In this document: one piece after another, positions 8,490 to 18,309 of the stretch
Numbering within the stretch: the stretch's first letter is position 1
Layout of the letters: the number at the start of each line of letters is the position of its first letter
DNA from: Bacillus niameyensis
GTDB lineage: Bacteria > Bacillota > Bacilli > Bacillales > Bacillaceae_C
Assembly: GCF_001375535.1 (NCBI RefSeq)
Contig: NZ_LN831197.1
Coordinates: forward strand, 2,726,099 to 2,790,098
Direction: 5' to 3'
DNA: 64,000 bases
Translations under genes and position numbers: made by a program
The notes under the pieces: generated by a model
What the model saw: the letters and a program-made list of their open reading frames with translations, nothing else
The model's database searches: none
What the model was told of the DNA's origin: nothing

Positions 8490-9182
8490 ATGAAGCCTTC
8501 CATATTAATTGCGGAGGATGAACGGGAAATTGCTGATCTGATTAAAATTCATTTAGAAAAGGAAGGTCATCAGGTCGTTATAGCAGCCGACGGAGAAGAG
8601 GCCCTTAACATCATTCGGTCTCAATCAATTGATCTCGTAATTTTAGACATTATGATGCCAAAGTTAGATGGATTTGAAACAGCTCTGCAAATTCGTTCAG
8701 AGTTTCAAATGCCGATTATATTCGTAAGTGCTAAATCCTCGGATTTCGATAAAATTCAAGGATTGATGATTGGTGGAGACGATTATTTAACAAAACCTTT
8801 TAATCCAATGGAATTAGTGGCTCGTGTGAATGCCCAATTACGCAGGTATATTAAGTTTAATCAATCTAAGGCGAAGGAGCCTTCTTTGATCGAAATAGGT
8901 GGCTTAAAAATAAATCCAGATCAGCGCTCTGTGGTAATTTATGATGAGATGATTGAACTTACACCTAAGGAATTTGATATTTTATACTTGCTAGCCCGTC
9001 ACCCAAAAAAGGTTTATAGTGCGGAACAAATATTCCAACAAGTTTGGGGAGAAGACTATTATGAGAGCAGGAACACTGTAATGGTTCATATTCGTACCTT
9101 GCGGAAAAAACTTGGGGAAGATAAAAGAAAAAACCTCTTCATTAAAACGGTTTGGGGAGTTGGTTATTCATTTAATGGCTAA
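8490..9182 (+). CDS. OmpR/PhoB-family response regulator (VanR-like)
   Basis: A two-component regulator of 230 residues. The receiver domain has the acidic pair in IAEDEREIADL, the phosphoacceptor Asp in VILDIMMPKLDGF and the Lys in YLTKPFNPME. The C-terminal winged helix includes LTPKEFDILYLLARHP and ends GVGYSFNG. It resembles VanR-type regulators. The kinase gene overlaps its end by 8 bp. The operon continues into a VanY-like peptidase, so cell-wall stress is the likely cue. ATG follows AAGGAGT. Confidence 0.92.
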   Translation: MKPSILIAEDEREIADLIKIHLEKEGHQVVIAADGEEALNIIRSQSIDLVILDIMMPKLDGFETALQIRSEFQMPIIFVSAKSSDFDKIQGLMIGGDDYLTKPFNPMELVARVNAQLRRYIKFNQSKAKEPSLIEIGGLKINPDQRSVVIYDEMIELTPKEFDILYLLARHPKKVYSAEQIFQQVWGEDYYESRNTVMVHIRTLRKKLGEDKRKNLFIKTVWGVGYSFNG

Positions 9183-10296
9183 AATAGTCCGTAGTTTTCG
9201 TTCCAAAATGCTGCTGTTATTTGGCTTAAGTATGTTGCTTGCTAGTGCGATCACTTTCGCTATATATAAGGCATTGCAATACTATTATCATACAAGAGTT
9301 CGGATTGAAGACCCCTTAGCTCGGGTTCGAGAATTGCTTGCTGCAATCGGAGACGTAAATGCTTTTTTATGTATCTTCATTCCACTTTCGATTTTATTTT
9401 TTTATTTACTCACAAAGCCTTACTCCACTTATTTCAAGGAAATTTCAAAGGGGATTCATCAACTTGCAAATGGTGATTTTTCTTATCAAGTTAAAGTATC
9501 CTCCAATGACGAATTTAAAGAAATTGCAAATGATATTAATCAGGCAAGCGTGAAATTACAAGAAGCAGTGAAAAGGGGTGATTTTGCGGAAAGCAGCAAA
9601 GACCAATTAGTTGTTAATTTAGCCCATGATCTCCGTACTCCCCTTACATCAGTATTAGGTTATTTAGATTTAATTGTACAGGATGAGAGCTTAACGAAAG
9701 AACAGGTTCGACATTATACAACGATTGCCTTTACGAAATCACAACGTTTGGAAAAGCTCATTGACGAGCTTTTTGAAATCACAAGAATGAACTATGGGAT
9801 GTTAACACTTGAAAAAGCACCACTAGATATGAATGAACTTCTAAGTCAATTAAAAGAGGAATTGTATCCACTCTTTGAAAAAAATCATTTAGTAGCTAGA
9901 ATGAATAATGAGACGCATCTCCCCATTCTCGGTGATGGTGATCTATTAGCGCGCGTATTTGAAAATATACTAATCAATGCCATCCGTTATGGAGTAGATG
10001 GTCAATACGTTGATATTCGTGGTTTTACTGATTCAGATCATGTTGTCATTCAAGTCATTAATTATGGAAATCAAATTCCTTCTGAAGAAATTCCCCATCT
10101 CTTTGAAATGTTTTATAGTGGAGATCAAGCACGTACATATCAAGACGGCGGCACGGGTCTCGGATTATTTATCGCCAAGAATATTATCGAGCAACACGGC
10201 GGAACCATTTCCGTCGAAAGTTCAGTCATCCAAACACAATTTGAAGTACGTTTGCCACTGCAGGATAATTTGAATGACCAAGAAGACCTTATTTAA
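9175..10296 (+). CDS. Membrane sensor histidine kinase (VanS-like)
   Basis: A 373-residue kinase partner of the preceding regulator. It has two membrane helices (about 12-34 and 61-80) with a short external loop of ~25 residues, then HAMP, the H-box NLAHDLRTPLTS with His151, the N-box NILINAIRYG and the G-box DGGTGLGLFIAKN. The loop is too short for a large ligand domain, so it resembles intramembrane-sensing or VanS-type kinases. I begin at ATG 9175, which overlaps the regulator stop; an upstream in-frame TTG would need the regulator coding region and lacks a spaced SD. Confidence 0.9.
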   Translation: MAKIVRSFRSKMLLLFGLSMLLASAITFAIYKALQYYYHTRVRIEDPLARVRELLAAIGDVNAFLCIFIPLSILFFYLLTKPYSTYFKEISKGIHQLANGDFSYQVKVSSNDEFKEIANDINQASVKLQEAVKRGDFAESSKDQLVVNLAHDLRTPLTSVLGYLDLIVQDESLTKEQVRHYTTIAFTKSQRLEKLIDELFEITRMNYGMLTLEKAPLDMNELLSQLKEELYPLFEKNHLVARMNNETHLPILGDGDLLARVFENILINAIRYGVDGQYVDIRGFTDSDHVVIQVINYGNQIPSEEIPHLFEMFYSGDQARTYQDGGTGLGLFIAKNIIEQHGGTISVESSVIQTQFEVRLPLQDNLNDQEDLI

Positions 10297-10380
10297 GAAA
10301 AATTTAAGATTTACCCCACTTTTTATTTAAACTATTTTTCTTATCCTATTAGTCATTAGACATTACAGGAGGAAGTTAAA

Positions 10381-11226
10381 ATGAAGAAGTGGGGATGTTT
10401 GTTATTCCTAATTTTAGGCATCGGGTTCGTGAGCTTGTCCTTTTTTCAAAAAGAGGTGGATATTAAAACATTGAAACAGCTTGACAAGTCTACGAAAATG
10501 GTGGATTTAAGGATTTCAGCCGAGATAGTTTTCCAAGGAAATCTTGTACTAGTAAACAATGAATACCCTGCCCGAAAAGAATATATCCGATCAGATATAG
10601 TCCATATATTTCAAAATGATCATTTAATGAATGGGTTCAGCCTACTGAATAACTCCATTCAGTTATCAGAGGACATCACTCAAAAGTTCTCTAAAATGGT
10701 TCTTGCTGCTGAAAATAATGGTGTAAAAAACTTTATAATTAGTAGCGGTTATCGGAATTTCGATGAGCAAGAAACTCTTTATAAAGAAATGGGGGCTGAT
10801 TATGCTCTCCCTGCTGGTTTCAGCGAACATAATTTAGGACTATCACTTGACGTCGGCTCGTCCGTAGCAAAAATGGAGAAAGCTCCTGAAGGCAAATGGA
10901 TTGAAAAGAATGCTTGGAAACATGGATTTATTTTACGGTATCCAAAAGATAAAACCCAGGTCACAGGGATTCAGTACGAACCTTGGCATATTCGTTATGT
11001 TGGACTGCCTCACAGCGCCATTATACACGAGAAAAACTTCGCTCTAGAAGAGTATTTGGATTACTTAAAAACAGAAAAAAACCTATTAGTTGATTTTAAT
11101 GGTAAAAAGTACCAAATCTCTTATTATCCGATTACTGAACAGACGACCATTCAAGTTCCTGCAAAACAAGAATATGATGTTTCTGGGAATAATATCGATG
11201 GTGTTATTGTTACAGTGTATCAATAA
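10381..11226 (+). CDS. VanY-type D-alanyl-D-alanine carboxypeptidase (M15B)
   Basis: A membrane-anchored zinc peptidase of 281 residues that would remove the terminal D-Ala from peptidoglycan pentapeptides. An N-terminal hydrophobic anchor spans ~5-22. Zn ligands and catalytic residues follow the M15 pattern: SEHNLGLSLD (His150, Asp157) and EPWH (Glu200, His203). An ~85-residue region precedes the domain. AGGAGG lies before ATG. It is the third gene after VanR/VanS-like genes with no terminator between, so it is probably their target. No vanH, vanA or vanX gene is nearby, so full glycopeptide resistance is not implied. Confidence 0.88.
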   Translation: MKKWGCLLFLILGIGFVSLSFFQKEVDIKTLKQLDKSTKMVDLRISAEIVFQGNLVLVNNEYPARKEYIRSDIVHIFQNDHLMNGFSLLNNSIQLSEDITQKFSKMVLAAENNGVKNFIISSGYRNFDEQETLYKEMGADYALPAGFSEHNLGLSLDVGSSVAKMEKAPEGKWIEKNAWKHGFILRYPKDKTQVTGIQYEPWHIRYVGLPHSAIIHEKNFALEEYLDYLKTEKNLLVDFNGKKYQISYYPITEQTTIQVPAKQEYDVSGNNIDGVIVTVYQ

Positions 11227-11288
11227 AAACGGACTGATTTGTTTGAATATATGATATATTTATACAAAACATCAATGAGGTGATAAAA

Positions 11289-11777
11289 TTGTCCATTAGC
11301 TGGGAAGAGTCATATTTAGGCCAACTGCGGAAAGTGGCTGGAAGTCAAATGTTAATTGCTCCTGCTGCGAGGGCCATCATCCAAGATATGGATGGAAAGA
11401 TTTTATTTGTAAAAAGAAAAGATAATGGAGCTTGGGTCATGCCCGCAGGTGGGCTTGAATTACATGAATCCATTTTTGATTGTCTTAAACGTGAGGTGAA
11501 AGAAGAAACCGGACTTGATGTGATCTCAGCGAAACTAATTGCCCTGTATACTGGAATAGACTATGAATATACGAATGGTTATGGTGATGAAAATAAAATG
11601 TTTGCCGTCGTCTTTTTAGTTGAACAATGGTCGGGCCAACTTCTTGAAGAAACAGATGAAACAGCCGAGGCCAAGTTTTTTTCGTTAGATGAATTGCCTG
11701 ATATTCCACCGTTGTATCTCGAAACGATTGAGGATCTAAAAAGTTATAGAAGAAATGGACAAGTGATTTTAAAATAG
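11289..11777 (+). CDS. Nudix hydrolase
   Basis: A 162-residue Nudix pyrophosphohydrolase. The complete Nudix box GLELHESIFDCLKREVKEET follows the Gx5Ex7REUxEExGU pattern and ends in GL. The N-terminal extension (SISWEESYLGQLRKVAGSQ) is common in Bacillus Nudix proteins annotated as MutT-like. The substrate is not predictable. The start is TTG 11289: GAGGTGA at 11277-11283 is correctly spaced for it, whereas the GTG at 11280 overlaps the SD. Confidence 0.88.
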   Translation: MSISWEESYLGQLRKVAGSQMLIAPAARAIIQDMDGKILFVKRKDNGAWVMPAGGLELHESIFDCLKREVKEETGLDVISAKLIALYTGIDYEYTNGYGDENKMFAVVFLVEQWSGQLLEETDETAEAKFFSLDELPDIPPLYLETIEDLKSYRRNGQVILK

Positions 11778-11807
11778 ATCTCATCCTTATCCAGTTATAG
11801 GCATGAA

Positions 11808-11834
11808 CTGCCTATCCCAAAGTGGGACAGGCAG
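11808..11834. terminator. Hairpin between convergent Nudix and chemoreceptor genes
   Basis: CTGCCTATCCCA pairs with TGGGACAGGCAG (one mismatch, 3-nt loop). The plus-strand flank has only a short T stretch (CAACTTTTAC), so it is a moderate terminator that could serve both genes. Confidence 0.6.
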
Positions 11835-11840
11835 CAACTT

Positions 11841-13535
11841 TTACAATTTAAACTGACTTACGAGTTTATTAAGTTCCTCAATTCTTTTGACAAGGTGGTC
11901 AGAATTTGCTGACACTTCTTCCATAGAGCTACTCGCTTGCTGCGCGGATGCTGCTGTTTGTTCCACACCTGCAGCGGCTTCCTCGGAAACAGACGCTACT
12001 TCCTCTATGGAGTGATTCATTTCTCGAGCACTATTAGTCACTTCTGCTAGATTACTTGTTATATAGTTAATACTACGAGCCATATCAGACACGGCTGAAC
12101 TAATCTCATTAAAGGTCTGATCAGTTCTTTTAATTTGATTCGTGCCTTGTTCTACTTCGCTATATCCATTTTGCAAGGAATTCGCTACGACACTTGTTTC
12201 ATTTTGTATATTAGTAACAATATGAGTAATATCCTTAACAGATATAGCCACTTGTTCGGCCAAATTTTTTACCTCTTCTGCCACAACGGCAAAGCCCTTT
12301 CCATGCTCTCCAGCCCTTGCTGCTTCAATTGCCGCATTAAGAGCTAAAAGATTGGTCTGGTCAGCTACATCTTTAATGACAGAAATTAATTTTGATATTT
12401 CCTGTGATTGGCCATCAAGATTTCGAACTTTTTCTACCGCTTCCTTGACAATATGATCAATCTTTATCATTTGCTCTGTGGAAGAATTCATCAGTTCGCT
12501 TCCTAACGTCGTCATTGCCAACACTTTTTTTGAGTTTTCTTGAATATGGCCCCCATTTTCATTAGCTTCTTCCACCCTATCAGAAAAGGTTCCCATAATA
12601 GAGGCTAAATCACTGGCACTATTTGCTTGGGTTTCAGACCCTGTAGCCAATTCCTCCATTGTAACAGCAATTTGCTCCATTCCCGTTTTCACTTCATTAG
12701 CCGCTTGGGTTAATTCTTCACTCTGACTTGAGACAGTATCGGTAACCAAATTGATTTCCTTCAATAAAGCCTTAGTACGATCCGTCATTTCATTAGTAGC
12801 CAAAACTAATTGCCCTATTTCGTCCTTTGACTTCACTTCCAATGAAACTCCACTCAAATCCCCAGAGGCAATCATTTTCATTCGATTTACAATAGATACG
12901 ATTGGTTTTGATATTATTCTAGCCATAACTAACGAAACCAACAATCCTAATCCAACAATAACAAGGGAAATAATTATATCGAGGATCAATGAGACTTTAC
13001 TATAATTTTCAACATACTTGCCATCCTCAAATATGTTTTTCCCTCTAGTTTTAGCCAAGTCTTTAAAACCTGTTAAGATCTCATTCCCTAGTGGCCGAAC
13101 TTCAGTATCCATAATCTGCACGGCCTTGTCTTTATTTCCAGCATCATACTCGCTAAATACTCTATCAGAGAATTCCTCCCACTTCGAACTTTTCTCTATC
13201 AATTCTTTAGCCTTTGTGGTATCTGTCAGCTGAAGAACCTTTTTTTCAATGGTCCTACCCTCCTCTTTTAAAAGCTGATATTCCTCCTTTAACTGTGGGT
13301 CACCATATAATAAGTAACCGCGAACTGCCAAGTTTCTCTCAGACATATTAAGTGCCATTTCCTCATTAGCAATCAAAAGAGGCAATTGCTCCTTAACGAT
13401 TTCGTTCGTATTCTTATTTAATGCTTTTATAGCAAGATAATTATAGAAGCCTAGCAATACGACTAGGAAAAGTATAATTGAAAATCCAAATATTAACTTT
13501 TTCTTGATGCTATTAAACTGAAAGATTTTTCTCAT
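11841..13535 (-). CDS. Methyl-accepting chemotaxis protein
   Basis: A transmembrane chemoreceptor of 564 residues. A first helix (about 13-31) and a second (about 184-206) enclose a helical ~150-residue external domain of the 4HB_MCP type, marked by [18 protein letters not shown] follows, then a long coiled coil with the conserved hairpin tip containing [20 protein letters not shown]. The C-terminus lacks the CheR/CheB-tethering pentapeptide. I choose ATG 13535 over the TTG two codons upstream because AAGGG is better spaced. The gene stands alone and the ligand is unknown. Confidence 0.93.
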   Translation of the reverse strand: MRKIFQFNSIKKKLIFGFSIILFLVVLLGFYNYLAIKALNKNTNEIVKEQLPLLIANEEMALNMSERNLAVRGYLLYGDPQLKEEYQLLKEEGRTIEKKVLQLTDTTKAKELIEKSSKWEEFSDRVFSEYDAGNKDKAVQIMDTEVRPLGNEILTGFKDLAKTRGKNIFEDGKYVENYSKVSLILDIIISLVIVGLGLLVSLVMARIISKPIVSIVNRMKMIASGDLSGVSLEVKSKDEIGQLVLATNEMTDRTKALLKEINLVTDTVSSQSEELTQAANEVKTGMEQIAVTMEELATGSETQANSASDLASIMGTFSDRVEEANENGGHIQENSKKVLAMTTLGSELMNSSTEQMIKIDHIVKEAVEKVRNLDGQSQEISKLISVIKDVADQTNLLALNAAIEAARAGEHGKGFAVVAEEVKNLAEQVAISVKDITHIVTNIQNETSVVANSLQNGYSEVEQGTNQIKRTDQTFNEISSAVSDMARSINYITSNLAEVTNSAREMNHSIEEVASVSEEAAAGVEQTAASAQQASSSMEEVSANSDHLVKRIEELNKLVSQFKL

Positions 13536-13719
13536 TGCCAAAATCCCTTACCTTCCCATTTAAATAATGATCGTGATAATAAGCCTTCAAGGTCGATTAT
13601 CCCCTTTATAATCATATAACAATATGGGTCTGTTGACATTAGGAAACAAATTAAATCTGGGAAGGAATGGGGGTTTTATAGAATAACAGGCGAAAATACC
13701 TACTGACAAATAGGACTGA

Positions 13720-14448
13720 TCATGCCTTTTTAGCAACAAACACTGCTAGCCAGTAATCTCTCCATAGACAATCCACATTTTCAAAGCCAGCATCTATTAA
13801 ATATTGGATGTATTGACTAACGGATTCGCATTTGTTGCCCTCTGCATCCTGTTTTACTTTATCGTTTGTAATAAAACGATCAATCTTATGTTCATCATGT
13901 ATGTCTTCTCCTAATGAGTCTAATTTAATTCTGGCCCTTTTCATCCCAATCAGGTCGTCTATTAAAGGTGATATACCAGCCATATGGTCAGCAAAGACAA
14001 AAGCCCCTCCTGGAAGCAATACATTATATATTTCTTTAAACACCGCCTTCTTATCTTCCGCATGATGAATCGCCATAGAACTTGTCACAGCGCTGATTTG
14101 CCTTTTTGAATATCTTTCGTGCCAAGAAGGTTGTGTGAAATCTAACTTGTCAAAATTAATAATAGTAGATTGGACGGACAACTGATTTTTTGCAATTTCT
14201 AACATTGCTTCTGCTCCATCGGTAACAAATATTTTGCTAAAACGTTCGGTATCAATAATCTTTTGAGAAAACAGACCTGAACCTGCGCCTAATTCCAAGA
14301 TAGAAGAGCCTTTTGGAGTTAAATTAATTAACAGGTCAAGAGTAACATTCAGCATTTCAGTTTTTCTTTTTGGATCAAAACCTTGTTTTTCATTATACTC
14401 GTGAGCTCTTACTGGGTTATTGTAAGAATGAATACCATTTTGTCTCAA
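13720..14448 (-). CDS. Class I SAM-dependent methyltransferase
   Basis: A methyltransferase of about 242 residues: motif I SILELGAGSGLFSQKI, acidic beta-2 loop FVTDGAEAML, and post-motif VLLPGGAFVFADH. It is of the Methyltransf_25/UbiE-like small-molecule type. The SD GGAAGG touches the ATG at 14457 directly, but is well placed for the TTG at 14448, which I use; the difference is three residues. No operon partners are visible. Confidence 0.84.
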   Translation of the reverse strand: MRQNGIHSYNNPVRAHEYNEKQGFDPKRKTEMLNVTLDLLINLTPKGSSILELGAGSGLFSQKIIDTERFSKIFVTDGAEAMLEIAKNQLSVQSTIINFDKLDFTQPSWHERYSKRQISAVTSSMAIHHAEDKKAVFKEIYNVLLPGGAFVFADHMAGISPLIDDLIGMKRARIKLDSLGEDIHDEHKIDRFITNDKVKQDAEGNKCESVSQYIQYLIDAGFENVDCLWRDYWLAVFVAKKA

Positions 14449-14529
14449 TATGACCATCCTTCCATCTGTTCTAATATTTTTACATTTCAGTCATTATACC
14501 TTAAGTTTAAGATATATCAATTGTTAGTC

Positions 14530-14770
14530 ATAAGAGAAGCCGCGAATCTCGGAGTTCTCATTTATGCTTTTTGCGAGTTCGAAGCTTATTTTTGTCGCTG
14601 CTAATCTTTTGGGTTTGGTTTTATACGGAATCAATTATTTTTTTTCGGGTTCCACTGTTATTCTTTTGAGTTTCGGTTAGGCTATTATTCTTCCGAGTTT
14701 TAATTATATTCTTTTGAATTTCCTCCATATTCTTTCGAGTTTGCCGATTAATTTTTCAAGTCTAGTTAGA
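14530..14770 (-). repeat. Block 1 of degenerate ~21-22 bp intergenic repeats
   Basis: The 320 bp between the methyltransferase and the ATPase gene contain no gene. Read on the minus strand they are built from poorly conserved units of about 21-22 bp with the core AACTCGAAAGAAT or AACTCAAAAGAAT, at least six times, with some longer spacings. Related blocks occur at 18310-18530 and 21958-22120. Confidence 0.6.
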
Positions 14771-14779
14771 GAGTACCAT

Positions 14780-15421
14780 TCAGGGGCTTAACCTTGTCAA
14801 CACCCCATTATCCATCTCACAAACTGTCTCACAAAGGGCTTCAATATCTTCTGCATAATGGGAAGATAAAATAATTGTGATCCCCTCTCGATTCAATGCC
14901 TTAAAGATCTGGCGCATTTCTAGTACCCCTTGCTTATCTAGACCATTCATCGGTTCATCTAATATTAATAGTTGTGGTTTTTCCATGATTGCTTGAGCAA
15001 TGCCGAGTCGGTGTCGCATCCCTAATGAATATTTACTTACGTGTTTTTTACTCATCGGGTCAAGACCTACTAAACTTAAAGTTTTTCGAATCTCATCATC
15101 AGTTATTTTTCTCTGAATAGAGGCGAGCAACTTTAAGTTTTTAAATCCACTAAGTGCGCCAATGAATCCAGGTTCTTCAATAATAATTCCTATATCTTGG
15201 GCAACCGCAGGTTTTACCGGTTTTCCATCCAACCAAATACTGCCTGAATCCAGTGTCATAAAACCGCAAATACATTTAAATAGTACCGTCTTACCTGAGC
15301 CGTTTCTCCCAATAATCCCGTGGATTCCCCCTCTTTCAAACTGGACAGAAACTTGCTTCAAGGCGGTTGTCTCCTTAAATTTCTTTACAGCATCCTCAAC
15401 TTCTACAATAAAATCCGCCAC
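14780..15421 (-). CDS. ABC transporter ATP-binding protein
   Basis: A compact ATPase of 213 residues with Walker A GRNGSGKTVL, signature YSLGMRHRLGIAQAI, Walker B LLILDEPMNGLD and the switch His in LSSHYAED. It resembles LanF/BcrA-type ATPases of lantibiotic-immunity and ABC-2 exporters. It starts with GTG one base after the stop of the second permease. It is the last gene of a four-gene operon (lipoprotein, permease, permease, ATPase) that shares an operator with the upstream kinase/regulator genes. Confidence 0.9.
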   Translation of the reverse strand: MADFIVEVEDAVKKFKETTALKQVSVQFERGGIHGIIGRNGSGKTVLFKCICGFMTLDSGSIWLDGKPVKPAVAQDIGIIIEEPGFIGALSGFKNLKLLASIQRKITDDEIRKTLSLVGLDPMSKKHVSKYSLGMRHRLGIAQAIMEKPQLLILDEPMNGLDKQGVLEMRQIFKALNREGITIILSSHYAEDIEALCETVCEMDNGVLTRLSP

Positions 15422-15422
15422 T

Positions 15423-16289
15423 TTAATACCCCCAATCTTGGATCTTCATATCTTTTCTACAAAATATGATTGTCGAAAGAATGCCCATGAACACGCTGGT
15501 GATCACAAGGCAAAACACAGCAAATGTTGGGGTAGGGGTAAGCCCTGTCCCTTTCCAATCTAAATAGGATATATTCATCCAGCTAATTGGTGACAGATAG
15601 CCAATCCAATCACCAAAGATAAAACGCCCTTCAACAATTGAAAAAAGGGACATAAAAATAAATACACCCGACGCAACTAAACCACTCATTTTTTCAATGA
15701 CCACATTAAAGCAAAAAATCAAAACGCCAATAAAAACAGACACAAGCCAAAAGAGACCAAAGCTAATGATCATCGCCTGAAAAGGAGAAAACATCTTAAG
15801 GACATCTGGATTGAAAAAGACTGTAACGTTTACCGGAGCCATTTCAGGTCTCATTGCCAAAGTTTTCATCAAAATTCCCCAGTCCTTTGAAAATTCTAGA
15901 TTGGGGATGAGGACAAGAGCTGCCATAACACAAATAAAAGCTGTGTAAATAAATGAAGCTAAAATAATATACACTAGTTGCCCGATCACCCAATTTCGCC
16001 GACTTGTCCGAATGGCGAGGAAAGGCATATGCCGATCTGCAAACGGGGCATCGCAAAATAGCAGCACAATAAAACAGGCGAAAACTTGCATTGTCGGCGG
16101 AAGACTGAGATGCGGGAAAATCCAAGGCGCAATGCCTACCTCCTTTTCCGTTGCAAATTGCGAAAGTCCTGATGAATGATAAGCTAAAAAGGCAACTGTG
16201 ATCACAGCTAGTACGTAGATCCGTGGATTTACTAACCATTTACGAAAATTAACTTGAACACAAAGCAGGATCGTCTTTAAGTTAGTCAT
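15423..16289 (-). CDS. ABC-2 type membrane protein
   Basis: A 288-residue membrane protein with about six helices (for example residues 24-36, 63-75, 100-125, 172-190, 203-221 and 255-275) and no recognisable soluble domain. Its place between another permease and the ATPase indicates a transporter subunit. The family identity is weak by sequence; the assignment rests on hydrophobicity pattern and operon position. Its ATG overlaps the stop of the upstream permease gene by 8 bp. Confidence 0.72.
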   Translation of the reverse strand: MTNLKTILLCVQVNFRKWLVNPRIYVLAVITVAFLAYHSSGLSQFATEKEVGIAPWIFPHLSLPPTMQVFACFIVLLFCDAPFADRHMPFLAIRTSRRNWVIGQLVYIILASFIYTAFICVMAALVLIPNLEFSKDWGILMKTLAMRPEMAPVNVTVFFNPDVLKMFSPFQAMIISFGLFWLVSVFIGVLIFCFNVVIEKMSGLVASGVFIFMSLFSIVEGRFIFGDWIGYLSPISWMNISYLDWKGTGLTPTPTFAVFCLVITSVFMGILSTIIFCRKDMKIQDWGY

Positions 16290-17043
16290 GCTCGACCCTC
16301 CTTTTAATCTGCAGTACAGTCGTTAAGCCCAATAATAAACACAAACCCGCAACAATACCCAGCTTAAGTAATAATGAGCGAAGCGGTGAACCCGCGTCAT
16401 ATGTTTGTTCCACAATAGCAATGGCTCGTAAATATGGCGGAATTTCCCATCCAGTCGTAAAACGATGGGAAATAAAATATAAAACTATTGGTGCTGCGAC
16501 CGCAACAAACTTATTTGGTAAATACGCTGAGACCCAAAGTGCAACAACTGCAAAAAGCGCTGATGTAAGGGAAATATGAGTAATATAGAAAACTAGATAA
16601 AGAATCGGTTTTTCAGCTTCTAATAGAGGAATATAAGCACCGCCACCAGGAATGTCCGTAAAAAGCGGCAATTTTATCCTCATAATCAAAATAAATATCA
16701 GCATGCCAAGAGCTGTTACGAAAAAACCTGAAAGTGCACTTGCCAACACTTTGCTTATTGCATAATTACCTATTCCCGCACGCACAATCCAAAAGTTGCT
16801 TGCTCGATTACTCCAATCTGAAGCAAAAGTCGTCGCAAACGGGAAAAGTGGTAAAATGCCTGTTATAATAACAAAAACACCTCCCCCTAAGCCCAAAAGG
16901 TAAATAACATCAGATGAATTAGCAATCCAACTCCAAACACCAAATATAATAAGGATGGTAACGCTTAAGGCACATAATAGAAATCGAACAGATAGAATTG
17001 ATTGTCGAAGGTTAACCGTAAAAAGGCAGTAAAAGAGCTTCAT
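16282..17043 (-). CDS. ABC-2 type membrane protein
   Basis: A 253-residue membrane protein with about six helices, starting with a short cytoplasmic end and helix at residues 16-38 and ending with helix 227-245. It is probably the partner of the following permease in a heteromeric exporter or envelope-protection transporter. Its ATG overlaps the lipoprotein stop by four bases (ATGA), so the two genes are translationally coupled. The substrate is not evident. Confidence 0.72.
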   Translation of the reverse strand: MKLFYCLFTVNLRQSILSVRFLLCALSVTILIIFGVWSWIANSSDVIYLLGLGGGVFVIITGILPLFPFATTFASDWSNRASNFWIVRAGIGNYAISKVLASALSGFFVTALGMLIFILIMRIKLPLFTDIPGGGAYIPLLEAEKPILYLVFYITHISLTSALFAVVALWVSAYLPNKFVAVAAPIVLYFISHRFTTGWEIPPYLRAIAIVEQTYDAGSPLRSLLLKLGIVAGLCLLLGLTTVLQIKRRVEHD

Positions 17044-18218
17044 TTCAGATCACTTGCCCTTTCTATCTTTTCACCGGTTATCGCATTCATGACATAGTAA
17101 CTGTAGGAATCCAGTGTAACGCTCTCACCTGTTGACCCATCTGGCCAATCTGATGTTTCTGCAATCCCAAATATCCATGCGGGAATAAGCTCGTAGCTGT
17201 CATCTTTTTGCAGGATCGCAACATAGTTTAATTCCATGGAAAAGATCCTTGTTTCGTTTTCAAGCAAGATCTCTGAGTATGAGTCGATGATAGGTTTCAG
17301 TGCTTCTGCACCACTAATTAATTGTTTTTCCTCCCCGCTATTCGTTACCTTCAATAGATTGGAAGCTGTTATATTACTAATTCCGTCTTTAGAATACCAA
17401 ATGTCTATGGGGGTTGAATTAATCTCCTTACCGCTTATCTCATACAACCCCTTATTCGATAAAGGGATACCATCAATAACCTGCTGGAAGAAAAATAAGT
17501 AAGCCTCATCATCTTTCGACCAAATGTATTCCTCCTCAATGCCAAAATAACTTTTAGACTTTTCATAAAGAACATCATGTTCCAGCATCGTTTTCAGGTC
17601 CAAAGAATACGTTTCTGCTACTGTGATTTTAGGAAAACCAATAGTGGCTAAAAGTTCTTCAATTTCTGCAAGGGCATCATTGTAATCCTTAAAAGACAGA
17701 TTATCCATAGACCCATAATCACTTTTTAAGTTAAACCCATACTGCTGAGCAATATTGCCTGGTGGCCCTGGACTATTTTCCACAACAGTCGACAACTTAT
17801 TTTGAAAAAAAGCATCCTCCTTAACAAGTGAATAATTGATACCTCCATGTACACCAGAATCCATTCCTAAACTTTTACCGCCGTCATAAACAGTCAAATA
17901 TTCTTTCTCTTTACCTTTATCAGCTTCATACCAAGGTCCCTCAGCATAATTTTTTTTATCAACAATCTCCCCTTTGAGTAACTTTTCAACTGCTAGATTC
18001 TCATCAATCTCCAAGATAGAAGCTTTATAGATTTTAGCAGAATCAAGTAACTGGACTTCCGTAAGATCAAAATCAATAGAAAAATGTTTTGGAAGCTTGA
18101 TTGTTTCTAGAAAGGCCACAATATCTGTTGGAATATTTTTTGGAGTAGTACTTCCCTCAGCATTTTGACATGCCGTTAGTAAAATAAGCGAAAAGAATAA
18201 GATCATTATTTTTTTCAT
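17040..18218 (-). CDS. Secreted lipoprotein of the ABC module, unknown family
   Basis: A lipoprotein of 392 residues exported and anchored outside the membrane: signal KKIMILFFSLILLTAC with lipobox LTAC. The mature part has no motif I recognise. It is acidic and rich in tyrosine, in the style of the two-component regulatory YycH/YycI-like or RsiV-like exported domains, but similarity is not demonstrable. I start at ATG 18218 because GGAGG is six bases before it; a TTG six codons upstream is less likely. It heads an operon with an ABC transporter, so it may bind the substrate or pass a signal to the nearby kinase. Confidence 0.8.
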   Translation of the reverse strand: MKKIMILFFSLILLTACQNAEGSTTPKNIPTDIVAFLETIKLPKHFSIDFDLTEVQLLDSAKIYKASILEIDENLAVEKLLKGEIVDKKNYAEGPWYEADKGKEKEYLTVYDGGKSLGMDSGVHGGINYSLVKEDAFFQNKLSTVVENSPGPPGNIAQQYGFNLKSDYGSMDNLSFKDYNDALAEIEELLATIGFPKITVAETYSLDLKTMLEHDVLYEKSKSYFGIEEEYIWSKDDEAYLFFFQQVIDGIPLSNKGLYEISGKEINSTPIDIWYSKDGISNITASNLLKVTNSGEEKQLISGAEALKPIIDSYSEILLENETRIFSMELNYVAILQKDDSYELIPAWIFGIAETSDWPDGSTGESVTLDSYSYYVMNAITGEKIERASDLK

Positions 18219-18267
18219 TTTCATCCTCCATCTCAAAACCTGTTTAGAACTGATTGTAGGCGATAAA

Positions 18268-18308
18268 TCTTAATATGTATGGAGGAAATTTCTTAAGACT
18301 TTCTTAAG
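18268..18308 (-). promoter_or_regulatory. Response-regulator operator, 11-bp direct repeat CTTAAGAAA
   Basis: CTTAAGAAA (minus strand) occurs at 18297-18289 and 18308-18300, exactly 11 bp apart. A partial match, ATTAAGAT, lies a further two turns nearer the gene, at about 18273. Direct repeats one helical turn apart are typical of OmpR/PhoB regulators. A TACAAT-like -10 lies near 18251-18256. The same arrangement precedes the regulator gene at 21938-21957. Confidence 0.7.
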
Positions 18309-18309
18309 A

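Noticed and set aside
13560-13650. Possible SigD promoter upstream of the chemoreceptor gene
   Set aside because: A TAAA is present but no GCCGATAT-like -10 at the right distance.
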